From an uncultured Sphingorhabdus sp. (lineage in GTDB: Bacteria > Pseudomonadota > Alphaproteobacteria > Sphingomonadales > Sphingomonadaceae), in contig CALMYW010000204.1 of assembly GCA_937873665.1 (NCBI GenBank), positions 1 to 6,794 of the forward strand: a DNA stretch of 6,794 nt. The letters are read 5' to 3'. Within the stretch, counting starts at the first letter, position 1, and every line of letters starts with the position of its first letter. The position numbers were made by a program, and so were the translations under genes. Below are positions 1 through 6,401 of the stretch, in pieces. The notes beneath the pieces were generated by a model, which was not told where the DNA came from, did no database searches, and saw only the letters and a list, made by a program, of their open reading frames with translations.

Positions 1-250
1 TCCCTTCGCCGAGCCGCAACGGGCCGGCCTGGCGCTGCCGGACTCCGGCCCGGCGCCGCAGCCCACGTAGCGTATCGTGGATCTTGTCGGTTTTGACGGG
101 GCATGGAACGTCGAGAAGGTGATGGGCCACCGCCAGCGAGGACAGGCGCCGGGACACGGTCGCCGGCTTGAGCCGCCGCGCCTCGCAATAGTCAATATAG
201 GCGACAAGCCGCGCTTCGTCGGCGGGCAGGCCGATCCTGTCGGACGCCAA
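1..250 (-). pseudogene. Partial tyrosine recombinase, N-terminal core-binding region, runs off the left edge
   Basis: The minus strand is open in one frame from inside the neighbouring recombinase gene to position 1. The first usable start is TTG at 250; I see no ATG or GTG start or Shine-Dalgarno site. The product contains LPADEARLVAYIDYCEARR, then LKPATVSRRLSSLAVAHHLL, then LRGLRRRAGVRQRQAGPLR. This is the usual end of the SAM-like core-binding domain of phage-integrase-family proteins, leading to the linker before the catalytic domain, which lies outside the window. The roughly 35-40 residues that normally precede the LPAD segment (a helix with an NTRRAY...W...WC pattern) are absent. I therefore read it as a 5'-truncated remnant, or less likely a gene starting at TTG with a short N-terminus. 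It lies about 86 bp downstream of, and in the same direction as, the complete recombinase. The family call is fairly sure; the pseudogene call is inference, since the 3' part is not visible. Confidence 0.6.
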
Positions 251-336
251 AGAAGAGCGCAGTAGAGAGCAATCCTTCGCAGCCGACGTGCCAAAATAGA
301 CTGCGGTGAAGATGCGCCCCGGAAACGTGCCGCTGC

Positions 337-1467
337 TTACCCCTGCTCGCTGAACCGCTTGGCCAATCGCGCGGAGGCACCGCTCTTCATGGCCAGTTTC
401 GCCCCGTAGCGCATGACCGTGCGGGCGTCGCGCCAGCGGTAGGCCTGCATGATCGCGGGTAGCCCTTCTCCTGCCGCAAAGTTATCCTGCGCCACCCCGA
501 CCCGAATCGAGTGCGAGGACACCGCTTTCAGCCAACGATCAAGCTCAGCCTCACTCATCTCGCCAAGCAGGCGCTTTTCCCAAGCGCGGCGAACGAGACG
601 CTTGTAGATCAGGCCAATGCTATTGGGGTGCAGCCGCGCCGCGCCGATCCTGTCGATCGAGCCATCGAAGTGCGTCACCACCCGGCGCAGCAGTGGGCCC
701 TTGTCGATGCCGCCCACCTCGCGCCAGCGGGCGATGGCCACCATGGTCGCGGGTGCAAGATAGGCCTCACCGCCCTCCCCTGCCTGGTCGGTCTTGCTCG
801 AGGGGATGTTCAGAATCCCCGCACCTTCGGCATCGGGCCCCTCGACATGCGCCACGTCGATCGCCACCAGCTCTGATCGGCGTGCGCCGGTATCGTAGGC
901 AATGCGCAGCAGCGCTGCGTCACGCAGGCCCAGTGCGTCACGCCGACAGGCCTTGATGAGGTGGGCAAGGCAGACACCGCACGCAGGGCTGTCGAGATCG
1001 GCGATGTCGCCCTTGAACCGGATGGCCCGCGCCTGACGCTGGCGCACGCCCAGGTGCTTGCGCGCCGCCTTGCGCTCGAACTTCACCAAGGGATCGGCAG
1101 TCGGGTCGGGAAGACCCGCCATCCGGTAAGCCCATCCGACATGAACGAGGTAGCGCTCGATCGTCGCCGCTGCGCGCGGCGTCATGTCAGGGGTGTCGAT
1201 CCCGGCGAGCGCGCGGATCCAGGCCGCCACATCCGCCGGCGAGGCTTCACACGCGGACACGCCGTGCTTGCGGCACCACCCATCCCACAAGGTCAGGTCA
1301 GAGCGAAACGCCCGCCTTGTGTTGCGCGACCAACCCCGCATGGCGGCGTCGAGCAGCGCGGCGTCGATGGCCTCACCACCGCCGACCAGCGCACGCACGT
1401 CAGCGATGAGATCGACAGGCTCGCAGCTCAACGGAACAATTGAGGTGGAAGGACGCTTTTTCGCCAT
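337..1467 (-). CDS. Cre-like tyrosine recombinase / site-specific integrase
   Basis: A 376-aa phage-integrase-family recombinase that would cut and rejoin DNA through a covalent 3'-phosphotyrosine at short inverted-repeat core sites. The N-terminal core-binding domain spans about residues 30-140 (W46, NTRRAFRSDLTLWDGWC, then YLVHVGWAYRMAGLPDPT). The catalytic domain runs from about 150. Visible active-site residues are R196 (in TGARRSEL), K225 (SSKTD), H319 and R322 (HSIRVG), W345 and Y354 (VMRY). HSIRVGVAQD...IMQAYRW...VMRY closely follows the same stretch of phage P1 Cre (HSARVGAARD...IMQAGGW...VMNY), including tryptophan where XerC/D have histidine. The length is close to Cre's 343 aa, so the protein looks intact. 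The ATG at 1467 has no obvious Shine-Dalgarno site. It is transcribed away from the 1588 gene, and three inverted repeats lie in between. Its job (plasmid dimer resolution, or integration of an element) is not shown by the sequence. Confidence 0.9.
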   Translation of the reverse strand: MAKKRPSTSIVPLSCEPVDLIADVRALVGGGEAIDAALLDAAMRGWSRNTRRAFRSDLTLWDGWCRKHGVSACEASPADVAAWIRALAGIDTPDMTPRAAATIERYLVHVGWAYRMAGLPDPTADPLVKFERKAARKHLGVRQRQARAIRFKGDIADLDSPACGVCLAHLIKACRRDALGLRDAALLRIAYDTGARRSELVAIDVAHVEGPDAEGAGILNIPSSKTDQAGEGGEAYLAPATMVAIARWREVGGIDKGPLLRRVVTHFDGSIDRIGAARLHPNSIGLIYKRLVRRAWEKRLLGEMSEAELDRWLKAVSSHSIRVGVAQDNFAAGEGLPAIMQAYRWRDARTVMRYGAKLAMKSGASARLAKRFSEQG

Positions 1468-1486
1468 GGGCGTGAGGATAGCCGGG

Positions 1487-1509
1487 CGTTTCTATAATGT
1501 ATAGAGGCG
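1487..1509. promoter_or_regulatory. Inverted repeat upstream of the Cre-like gene, candidate operator or lox-like site
   Basis: The arms CGTTTCTATA and TATAGAGGCG match as an inverted repeat at 8 of 10 positions around a 3-nt centre (ATG); the inner 6 bp (TCTATA/TATAGA) are perfect. A TATAAT hexamer sits inside. It starts 20 bp upstream of the recombinase start codon, so binding here could block its transcription. The inner TATAATGTAT is also found in loxP, which may be chance. The 3-nt centre is too short for a Cre-type strand-exchange spacer, so an operator is the simpler reading. Confidence 0.4.
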
Positions 1510-1528
1510 TGATAACGATCCATTATCA
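1510..1528. repeat. Inverted repeat TGATAA-N7-TTATCA, candidate recombinase core site
   Basis: Perfect 6-bp arms are separated by 7 bp (CGATCCA), with partial matching further out (7 of 10 over 10-bp arms). Tyrosine recombinases act on paired arms around a 6-8 bp spacer, and the recombinase gene is next to it. It may equally be an operator for the divergent genes. Confidence 0.35.
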
Positions 1529-1550
1529 ACACTAGGTATGACAGCCTATG

Positions 1551-1572
1551 GACTGAAAGACCACATTCAGTC
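1551..1572. repeat. Inverted repeat GACTGAA-N8-TTCAGTC, candidate lox-like site or operator
   Basis: Perfect 7-bp arms surround an asymmetric 8-bp spacer (AGACCACA); over 10-bp arms 8 positions match. The 8-bp spacer is the same length as that of loxP. The site ends 15 bp before the start codon of the gene at 1588, so a repressor bound here would also control that gene. There is no T-run after it, so it is not a typical intrinsic terminator. Confidence 0.4.
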
Positions 1573-1579
1573 TACAATC

Positions 1580-1590
1580 AGGCTATAATG
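1580..1590 (+). promoter_or_regulatory. Start region of the gene at 1588: weak AGG ribosome site overlapping a TATAAT hexamer
   Basis: AGG at 1580-1582 stands 5 nt before the ATG at 1588, a short but possible ribosome site. TATAAT at 1584-1589 overlaps the ATG, so it cannot drive a leadered transcript of this ORF from the same start; it is probably chance. No clear -35/-10 pair was found for the gene. Confidence 0.25.
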
Positions 1591-2619
1591 CGCACGCCCC
1601 TGCCCTTCTCTGCCCTCGCCTGGACGCCCGATCTCGCAGGTGCCCTCGCTGAAGCGAGCGCGGCTATCGCCCGCCTCGATGCCCGGATTTGCGCCAGTTC
1701 CTTTGGCAGCGCATGGCGCCTTCGCGCAAGCTGGACCGGATATGCAACCGCGCTCCGGCTCTGCCAAGTACCGCTCGAGGAAATCGATATTATTGCCCAC
1801 AATTGCGGCCTGCGGCTCGCCGGGCGCGAGCCGCCCCAAACCATGGGTGAACCCTTCGAAGCGTACCAGCCCTGGCTTGTCCGTCTCACTGAGGCCGAAG
1901 GGCCGCACTGGCGCGAGGACTTGCCGTTTACCTTTGATCCGCCTGAAAGCTGGGGCGAAGCCCCTGCTCTCGTGCGCGCACTCACTCTACTCGATGCCTG
2001 GGCGCGAGTCGACCGCTCGGCCGCTCCCTGGCTCGCGTTCCCGGTGATCCTGCGCCGCATCGGGATTACCAAGGCCCCCCTGCCCTGCCTCGTCGCAGGT
2101 GACGCCGGCCAACGTTTCGCGCTCGATCCCCGGCCCGCGCTGCTGAAGCGCCTGCTCAAGCAGCTCAGCCGCCTGGCGTCCGACGGCCTCACCCGGCTCG
2201 AACGGCTCGAACAAGTATCCCGGCATGGCGCCGCCGCCATTTGCGGCGAACGCCGCCCTGGCATGCTTGCCGAGCTCGGGCGCATCGCGCTCGCCCGACC
2301 GTATCTCGCGCCGCGTAGTCTTGCACCAGAACTGGGCCTCAGCATCTCGGGCGCTGGAAAACTGCTGACCCGCGCCGCTCGCCTTGGCCTACTTGTCGAA
2401 ACTTCGGGGCGCAGCACTTGGCGCAGCTACGTCACGCCCGATGTCGCTTTGGCGCTGGGGTTGGTCCCACCCGAGCGCGGTCGTCCTCGCCTGCCGCCGC
2501 CACCCTCCCCCACCCTCGATTCGGTGCTGGCCGCATTTGATGCCGAAATGGAGGCGCTCGACAGACGCTTTGGGGGCCTTGGATCAACCAAGCCCCCTGT
2601 TATGGTCATAAATGACTGA
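1588..2619 (+). CDS. RHE_PE00001-like (DUF1612) protein with C-terminal helix-turn-helix, 3' end altered by transposon insertion
   Basis: A 343-aa product resembling the RHE_PE00001 family of alphaproteobacterial plasmids, in which a DUF1612 region is followed by a helix-turn-helix domain. Family membership is from memory of the pattern, not a search. An N-terminal helical segment (ALAEASAAIARLDARI, about residues 19-34) leads into the family-like region. A winged-helix-type unit is seen at about 239-291 (APRSLAPELGLSISGAGKLL, RLGLLVETSGRSTWRSYVTP), suggesting DNA binding. A proline-rich linker and short helix (about 293-328) follow. The biochemical role of the family is unknown to me. The last four codons (VIND) and the stop lie in the transposon end. 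Joining the gene across the TTATG repeats would give ...PPVMAFYQCA-stop, 345 aa. The domains are untouched, so the protein is probably still functional. It diverges from the Cre-like gene. Confidence 0.75.
   Translation: MRTPLPFSALAWTPDLAGALAEASAAIARLDARICASSFGSAWRLRASWTGYATALRLCQVPLEEIDIIAHNCGLRLAGREPPQTMGEPFEAYQPWLVRLTEAEGPHWREDLPFTFDPPESWGEAPALVRALTLLDAWARVDRSAAPWLAFPVILRRIGITKAPLPCLVAGDAGQRFALDPRPALLKRLLKQLSRLASDGLTRLERLEQVSRHGAAAICGERRPGMLAELGRIALARPYLAPRSLAPELGLSISGAGKLLTRAARLGLLVETSGRSTWRSYVTPDVALALGLVPPERGRPRLPPPPSPTLDSVLAAFDAEMEALDRRFGGLGSTKPPVMVIND
2600..2604. repeat. Candidate target-site duplication, left copy (TTATG)
   Basis: TTATG here is matched by TTATG at 6376-6380, immediately outside the proposed right end of the tniABQ element. 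Five base pairs is the duplication size known for Tn5053/Tn402/Tn7 relatives. The next base is G in both copies, so the exact boundary is uncertain by about one base. Confidence 0.45.
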
Positions 2620-2687
2620 TATTTTTTGTTAAAACCGAAACGCCCAGAAACAGGCTCCAGAGCGTGAAAACAGACTCGAAATAGGCC
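2605..2687. repeat. Transposon left end with candidate TniA-binding repeats
   Basis: An AT-rich outer stretch is followed by direct repeats GAAACAGGCTC (2647-2657), AAAACAGACTC (2667-2677) and GAAATAGGCC (2678-2687). The first two lie 20 bp apart, about the spacing of TnsB/TniA sites in this superfamily. The related core CAAAACAGCC is found on the opposite strand in the right end, thus in the same inward orientation. The rest of the gap to the tniQ stop at 2755 holds nothing I can name. Confidence 0.4.
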
Positions 2688-2754
2688 GAAGGTGCCAAAC
2701 CCCCGACAGCACGCTCTACGGGCTTCTCAGGGTGCATTTCGTAGATATAGGCCC

Positions 2755-3759
2755 CTACATCGCCACGGCTGAAGCATCCTGTGAGCCAAATGTGCGGAAA
2801 TGGCCGAAACGGGCCCGCGCCAAGGTTTCCCCGTCGCGTCGCTCGCGCAGATGGGCATAGGCCAACAGCACATCGAGCAATTCGGCCTCGAAGGCCCGGT
2901 GCGGTGCCCTCCCCTGCCCGACCCGCCAACACGCCGTCAGGCGCTTCGTCGGCTTGGGTGCCTTCAGCGACTCCAAATTCCGCCCCGGACGCTCGGCCAA
3001 GCCAAGCGCGAGCAGCCGCTCAAATCCCCACACACCCCGGCCGGCGTGACTATGCGCCAGGGCCAGCATGGCGATGCGGTCGCGAGCAAAGTGAAAGGCG
3101 TTTGCCCGGAAGCGATCAAGATAGTCTTGCTTGCGGCCCTTCAGCCGCCGCCGACTGTGCCGGATCAGCATGTCGAGGCAAACTTCGTTTCGTTCGATCA
3201 TCGCCCCCCTATAGTCGAGCCCCCACCGCAAACTCTCCGCACCTACGAGCGCTCCGCTCAGCCAGGTCAGGAGATACTGATCGTCAGGCGCACCATCAGG
3301 CACCGGCAACTTGCTGAGCGGCAGGTCGTGCAGTCGGCAACGCCAGCTCATCCGCAAGATCCATTCCTTGCGGATGATCCTTGGGCGTCCGTCGCGAATT
3401 GCTTCCTGCCAGCAGCGGGCACAGCCATACTGGCGCAAGCGGCGCGGAAGCAGCACTGCTCCGTCGATATCGAGAAAGGTACTTTCGATCTGTTCCGGCT
3501 CAACCTGCACCGCCCAGGCAAGCTGGCCGACCATTTGATCCACGGCGAATTGATGTTCAAGCGCGACACCGCTTGTGCCCCGGGCAAGGTCCAGGCTGGC
3601 AAGGCTCGCATCGATGCCGAGATGCTGAAACAATACGCCCCGCGTGGTGTCATGCGCAAGCGCCATCCGCTCTATCCACGAATCGAAGCATTCATCAGCC
3701 TGCGGGCGCACGCGAAGTGCCAGCGGTTCCGATTCCTGCTTATGCTCCCTTCCCGTCAC
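2755..3759 (-). CDS. tniQ: TniQ-family transposition targeting protein
   Basis: A 334-aa protein of the TniQ/TnsD group, which in Tn5053- and Tn7-like elements helps select the target and links it to the AAA+ ATPase. The N-terminus (RVRPQADECFDSWIERMA, about residues 16-33) fits the family opening, where a proline-rich segment precedes E/SxWIxRxA. A zinc ribbon is visible as C113-x2-C116 and C141-x2-H144 (YGCARCW...WRCRLHDLPL), with basic residues between. The C-terminal half is rich in Arg/Lys and helical. The GTG start overlaps the tniB stop in a GTGA arrangement, indicating translational coupling. The protein is shorter than Tn5053 TniQ (about 400 aa), but has no visible break. It is the last gene of the operon, and its stop is about 150 bp from the left transposon end. 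Which site it targets cannot be read from the sequence. Confidence 0.85.
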   Translation of the reverse strand: MTGREHKQESEPLALRVRPQADECFDSWIERMALAHDTTRGVLFQHLGIDASLASLDLARGTSGVALEHQFAVDQMVGQLAWAVQVEPEQIESTFLDIDGAVLLPRRLRQYGCARCWQEAIRDGRPRIIRKEWILRMSWRCRLHDLPLSKLPVPDGAPDDQYLLTWLSGALVGAESLRWGLDYRGAMIERNEVCLDMLIRHSRRRLKGRKQDYLDRFRANAFHFARDRIAMLALAHSHAGRGVWGFERLLALGLAERPGRNLESLKAPKPTKRLTACWRVGQGRAPHRAFEAELLDVLLAYAHLRERRDGETLARARFGHFRTFGSQDASAVAM

Positions 3760-4616
3760 CGGTCGATGTAGGATGGAAAGAACTTGGCCGCCTCGTAAAT
3801 ATCGGAAAATTCAACCCGTTGCCTGCCGTACGTATCTTTGGCAACTCGGTAGCTCCGGTGCAGTAGTCGCTTGAAATTGCCGGTCACCCCGTGGCTGTTG
3901 CGCCAGATGAACTCGGCGATTTCCGGTTCTGCGAAGCGGTCCGGATCAATCAAGCCCATGCGGTGGGCCAGAGCCCGTATCAGTTGTTGCGAAGGCTCGC
4001 CCGGAAGCCAGGGAGGCATGCGCAAGATAATCGAGCGATAAGCCAGCTCCACGTCGTCGCTGAAGATATCGGCAGCGACGTCGAGGCCCGCGACTACCAT
4101 GTGAACGTTACCCTCGCTCATGAGGAAGCGGAAGGAATCCAGCGCATCGCGCCTCGCCCGGCCGCTGGCTGTGAGGATCGCATGGACGTTATCGATCGCA
4201 ACCAACTTGGTTCCCTGCTTGCCGAGCAATTCGGCCACCTTGAGGTCGGCTATCTGATGCGTCCGTCTGGTCAGCGGCCACCCCTGCTTCCACAACAGCG
4301 TCAGATTGATCCTGAGCGAGGTCGGGTGGGTCGGCACCACCGCGTGCAACATCGGCAGGTAGCGCGCTTCGCCCAAGTTCGCCGGCTCCGGATACGCCGT
4401 GCGTATCCGCCGACCGACCTCCTTCAGAATCGACGTCTTGCCCATACCGGATTGCCCCACCAGGACCACGCAAGTCGGCCGATCGTCAGGGGGCTCGTCG
4501 ACGAGCCCCATCAGCGTATTCACATGGGCCCGCGCTTGGTCGAAATCGATCCAGAACGCCTTGTGCAGCGAACCCGATGACTGCGAAAATGCTATTGGTT
4601 GATCGGTTTGAGCCAC
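3756..4616 (-). CDS. tniB: TniB, AAA+ ATPase of the transposition module
   Basis: A 286-aa AAA+ protein related to TniB/TnsC/MuB, which forms ATP-dependent filaments on target DNA and activates the transposase. Using the GTG at 4616, the Walker A motif is GQSGMGKT (residues 54-61, K60). Walker B is LVAIDNVH (D142), and a likely arginine finger is R194 in ELAYRS. An N-terminal segment (FWIDFDQARAHVNTLMGLVD) leads into the nucleotide fold, and the C-terminal lid (IAEFIWRNSHGVTGNFKRLL) fits the family. The position after the Walker B aspartate, normally glutamate, is N143. I chose GTG 4616 because GGAGGTGA stands just before it; an in-frame GTG at 4649 is possible but has a poorer ribosome site and a larger overlap. 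The start overlaps the tniA end by 25 bp and the stop overlaps the tniQ start, so the three are co-translated. Confidence 0.88.
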   Translation of the reverse strand: MAQTDQPIAFSQSSGSLHKAFWIDFDQARAHVNTLMGLVDEPPDDRPTCVVLVGQSGMGKTSILKEVGRRIRTAYPEPANLGEARYLPMLHAVVPTHPTSLRINLTLLWKQGWPLTRRTHQIADLKVAELLGKQGTKLVAIDNVHAILTASGRARRDALDSFRFLMSEGNVHMVVAGLDVAADIFSDDVELAYRSIILRMPPWLPGEPSQQLIRALAHRMGLIDPDRFAEPEIAEFIWRNSHGVTGNFKRLLHRSYRVAKDTYGRQRVEFSDIYEAAKFFPSYIDR

Positions 4617-6268
4617 TTCACCTCCCCCAATTCCTCGACAGGCAGCCACTTCGCTCGTTCTTCCTGAAGCCCTTCAGGCGGCGGTCCGGCACTGTGTGAA
4701 ATGCCCTCGCGTTCGAGCCGTTTGCGCAAGCACCGCTGTTCACGGGTGCGGATCGTTGCACCTTGCACTTCCTGCCGGTTGGCATGCACGAGCCGGGCGA
4801 TCTCCGTTTGCCCGCCACTCTGTTGAAAGGCGCGGCCACGGTTTCGCAAGGCGGCAGCGGCAGCGTCCCACTCGACTTTCGTCACGTGGGGAAACGAGCC
4901 CACGACGCGCGCGGCGACGAGCTTCTCGTCGATCTGCGGATACACCTCCTGGATCGTCCGCTCATCGACATGAATCATGATTTTGAGACCAATTCGGGTC
5001 GCGAAGCTCTCGTGCCAGTAACGACGGTGGCCGATCTGGACGCCTCCGGCCGTCACGGTGCGTTCGACCCACGGCAGAAACCGGCGGGTCAATTGCTCGA
5101 CATCGAGTCCGGTGGGAACCAGCGAGCCATGCGCCGCGAGCCCATCGGCCCACATCTGAGCCGGCGCAATCTTTCCCAGTCCCTCGTGCGGCGTCATGTG
5201 ATAGCGGCAAATCTCCCTGATAAACCAGCGCTCAAACTCCTCCAGCGTCATGGCCGACGTCTCCGAAGGATCGTACCCGTCACGCTTGGTCACATCGCCG
5301 CCCGTGGCACCGGGGAGCAGCAACATCTTTTCCGACATAGTGCCAATCAATCGCTCGATATGCCCGCCCAGGTGCGAGGCCCCACGCGGCCGGACATCCG
5401 GATCGATCCCATATGTGTGGCAGGCGCTTCTGAACGCTTCAGCGCGATGCGCCGATGCAAAATCGGCGTGCAACCGCTTGAAAAAGCCATGCATGGGATA
5501 ATCCTCCGTCATCTGGAGGCCCGTGAGCAAGGGCTTCTTGGGCAACAGCGCATTTGCGACTGCCCGCCCGCACCGGAAGATCGATGGATCCCCAAAGCTC
5601 ACATAGAACCCGAGGATGCAGCGGCTCCAGACATCGATCAGCAAAGTCACCCAGGGCCTCCCCAAGGCATTGCGGTGCAAGCTGTCCACCAGCATGACAT
5701 TGGCGGGCGAATGGTCCATCTGAACCACATCCAGCAGCCCTTCGCTGAGGTATTCTCCCGGGTGCGGCTCATGTGCGGTTCGCCGCTTTGACCCCATGGT
5801 CGAACGCGCCAATTGCGGCGAACTGATTTCGCCAATCATCCGCTCGATAGTGCGCACGCTGGGAACATCGGCCATGTCGAACCTGTGATCGCCCGTGTCC
5901 GCGATCAGCAGTCCGCGAATCTGGTTCGCCGCTTCCCTGATCGCGGGTGGCGGCCTTTTCAGGAAAATCTCTACAATCTCCCTGTCGATCACCTCGATCA
6001 CAGCCGCCGATGCGTGCTTCTTGCCAGGCTTGGGGCCCTTGGGCAGCGAAGCAAGGCTCTCGGCGATGGGTTTGCTTCGAAATCGGCGCGCAAGTTCCCG
6101 TATCCGACGCGTGCCGAGTCCAGTTTTCTCCGAGATCGCTGCTACCGCTGCGGCAGTCAGCGGGCCTTCAAGCGGCACGAACCTGCGAAACACGGAATAG
6201 AGCTCGGCACCGACCTTCAAAGCCGCTTCGGAGGGCTTGGCTATCCTTGGCGGTTTTCGTTCGAGCAA
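4592..6268 (-). CDS. tniA: TniA, DDE transposase (Mu/Tn7 TnsB type)
   Basis: A 558-aa transposase, near the usual length of TniA. It would bind the transposon ends, cleave the 3' strands and join them to target DNA. The N-terminal region has helix-turn-helix-like segments (about 35-70, ISEKTGLGTRRIRELARRFR, and around 88-145). The retroviral-integrase fold carries D185 (VVQMDHSP), D269 (RLHADFAS) and E305 (GGHIERLIGT), with 35 residues between the last two, the classical D,D35E arrangement. A beta-barrel follows (about 400-445), and a basic C-terminal tail (about 475-520) that in relatives contacts the ATPase. Around the second aspartate the common DNGxEF is replaced by DFASAH. Translation probably starts at TTG 6268, with GGAG 7 nt upstream; a TAG stop in frame just upstream excludes a longer protein. 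The start lies about 107 bp inside the right transposon end, so the transposase may control its own promoter. Confidence 0.92.
   Translation of the reverse strand: MLERKPPRIAKPSEAALKVGAELYSVFRRFVPLEGPLTAAAVAAISEKTGLGTRRIRELARRFRSKPIAESLASLPKGPKPGKKHASAAVIEVIDREIVEIFLKRPPPAIREAANQIRGLLIADTGDHRFDMADVPSVRTIERMIGEISSPQLARSTMGSKRRTAHEPHPGEYLSEGLLDVVQMDHSPANVMLVDSLHRNALGRPWVTLLIDVWSRCILGFYVSFGDPSIFRCGRAVANALLPKKPLLTGLQMTEDYPMHGFFKRLHADFASAHRAEAFRSACHTYGIDPDVRPRGASHLGGHIERLIGTMSEKMLLLPGATGGDVTKRDGYDPSETSAMTLEEFERWFIREICRYHMTPHEGLGKIAPAQMWADGLAAHGSLVPTGLDVEQLTRRFLPWVERTVTAGGVQIGHRRYWHESFATRIGLKIMIHVDERTIQEVYPQIDEKLVAARVVGSFPHVTKVEWDAAAAALRNRGRAFQQSGGQTEIARLVHANRQEVQGATIRTREQRCLRKRLEREGISHSAGPPPEGLQEERAKWLPVEELGEVKWLKPINQ
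4619..4626 (-). promoter_or_regulatory. Strong Shine-Dalgarno site for tniB inside the end of tniA
   Basis: Read on the minus strand, GGAGGTGA matches the 16S rRNA 3' end closely, and GGAGG ends 4 nt before the GTG at 4616. It decides the tniB start and lets tniB be translated from the tniA message. Confidence 0.6.
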
Positions 6269-6375
6269 AGGACGACTCCAGCTTCGCTATCGACAACCGC
6301 AGTGTTGGCTGTTTTGGCACCCAAGGAAAGATGACTTTCGTCGGCGCCGAGGAAAAATTCATCGAGAAGACGACA
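6265..6375. repeat. Transposon right end with candidate TniA-binding repeats
   Basis: Three related boxes lie in the same orientation: GAGAAGACGACA (6364-6375, the terminus), GGAAAGATGACT (6325-6336) and GCAAAGGACGACT (6265-6277). The last overlaps the proposed tniA start. A separate GGCTGTTTTGGCAC (6307-6320) is the inverse of the CAGRC repeats in the left end. No canonical promoter for tniA was recognised here. Confidence 0.4.
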
Positions 6376-6380
6376 TTATG
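6376..6380. repeat. Candidate target-site duplication, right copy (TTATG)
   Basis: It is adjacent to the terminal CGACA of the element and identical to 2600-2604. On joining at this repeat, the reading frame of the gene at 1588 passes into ATG GCG TTT TAT CAA TGC GCT TGA, ending at 6401. Confidence 0.45.
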
Positions 6381-6401
6381 GCGTTTTATCAATGCGCTTG
6401 A

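Larger units (their letters stand above)
2605..6375 (-). mobile_element. Tn5053/Tn402/Tn7-like transposon carrying only tniA-tniB-tniQ
   Basis: A three-gene transposition module is bounded by candidate ends. The right end, read inward on the minus strand, begins TGTCGTCTTCTC, fitting the TGT start of this superfamily. The left end begins (G)GTCAT. With GTC aligned, both ends have ATTTTT at the same offset, but the overall terminal inverted repeat is weak. TTATG flanks both ends. Excision in silico restores a plausible ending for the gene at 1588. There is no resolvase, res site, cargo gene, CRISPR array or Cas gene inside, so it is a minimal element that would leave cointegrates unless resolved by host or neighbouring functions. 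The module identity is secure; the exact ends are inferred. Confidence 0.6.

Noticed and set aside
1..1467. RIT element (three recombinases in tandem)
   Set aside because: Only two recombinases are visible, one appears truncated, and the complete one is Cre-like rather than like RitA/B/C; the left edge prevents a full test.
1578..2417. Minus-strand open frame (279 codons) opposite the RHE_PE00001-like gene
   Set aside because: The product is a low-complexity Ser/Arg/Ala mixture typical of an antisense frame, while the plus strand has a helix-turn-helix and family-like features.
2715..2745. Inverted repeat TCTACG...CGTAGA downstream of tniQ as a terminator
   Set aside because: The arms are only 6 bp around a 19-nt loop, with no T-run on the minus-strand side.
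2800..3771. Long plus-strand open frame (323 codons) opposite tniQ
   Set aside because: It is antisense to a gene with a zinc ribbon and translational coupling to tniB; the predicted product has no family features.
4763..5791. Long plus-strand open frame (342 codons) opposite tniA
   Set aside because: It lies wholly antisense to a gene with clear D,D35E motifs; such frames are common in GC-rich DNA, and the product shows no recognisable domain.
2605..6375. CRISPR-associated transposon
   Set aside because: TniB and TniQ resemble the core of such systems, but no repeat-spacer array or Cas gene is present in the window.
6364..6375. Match of GAGAAGACGAC to the Tn402 inverted repeat (CAGAAGACGAC)
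   Set aside because: In Tn402 that motif is read inward from the tip, but here it reads outward toward the end, so the similarity is probably coincidental.
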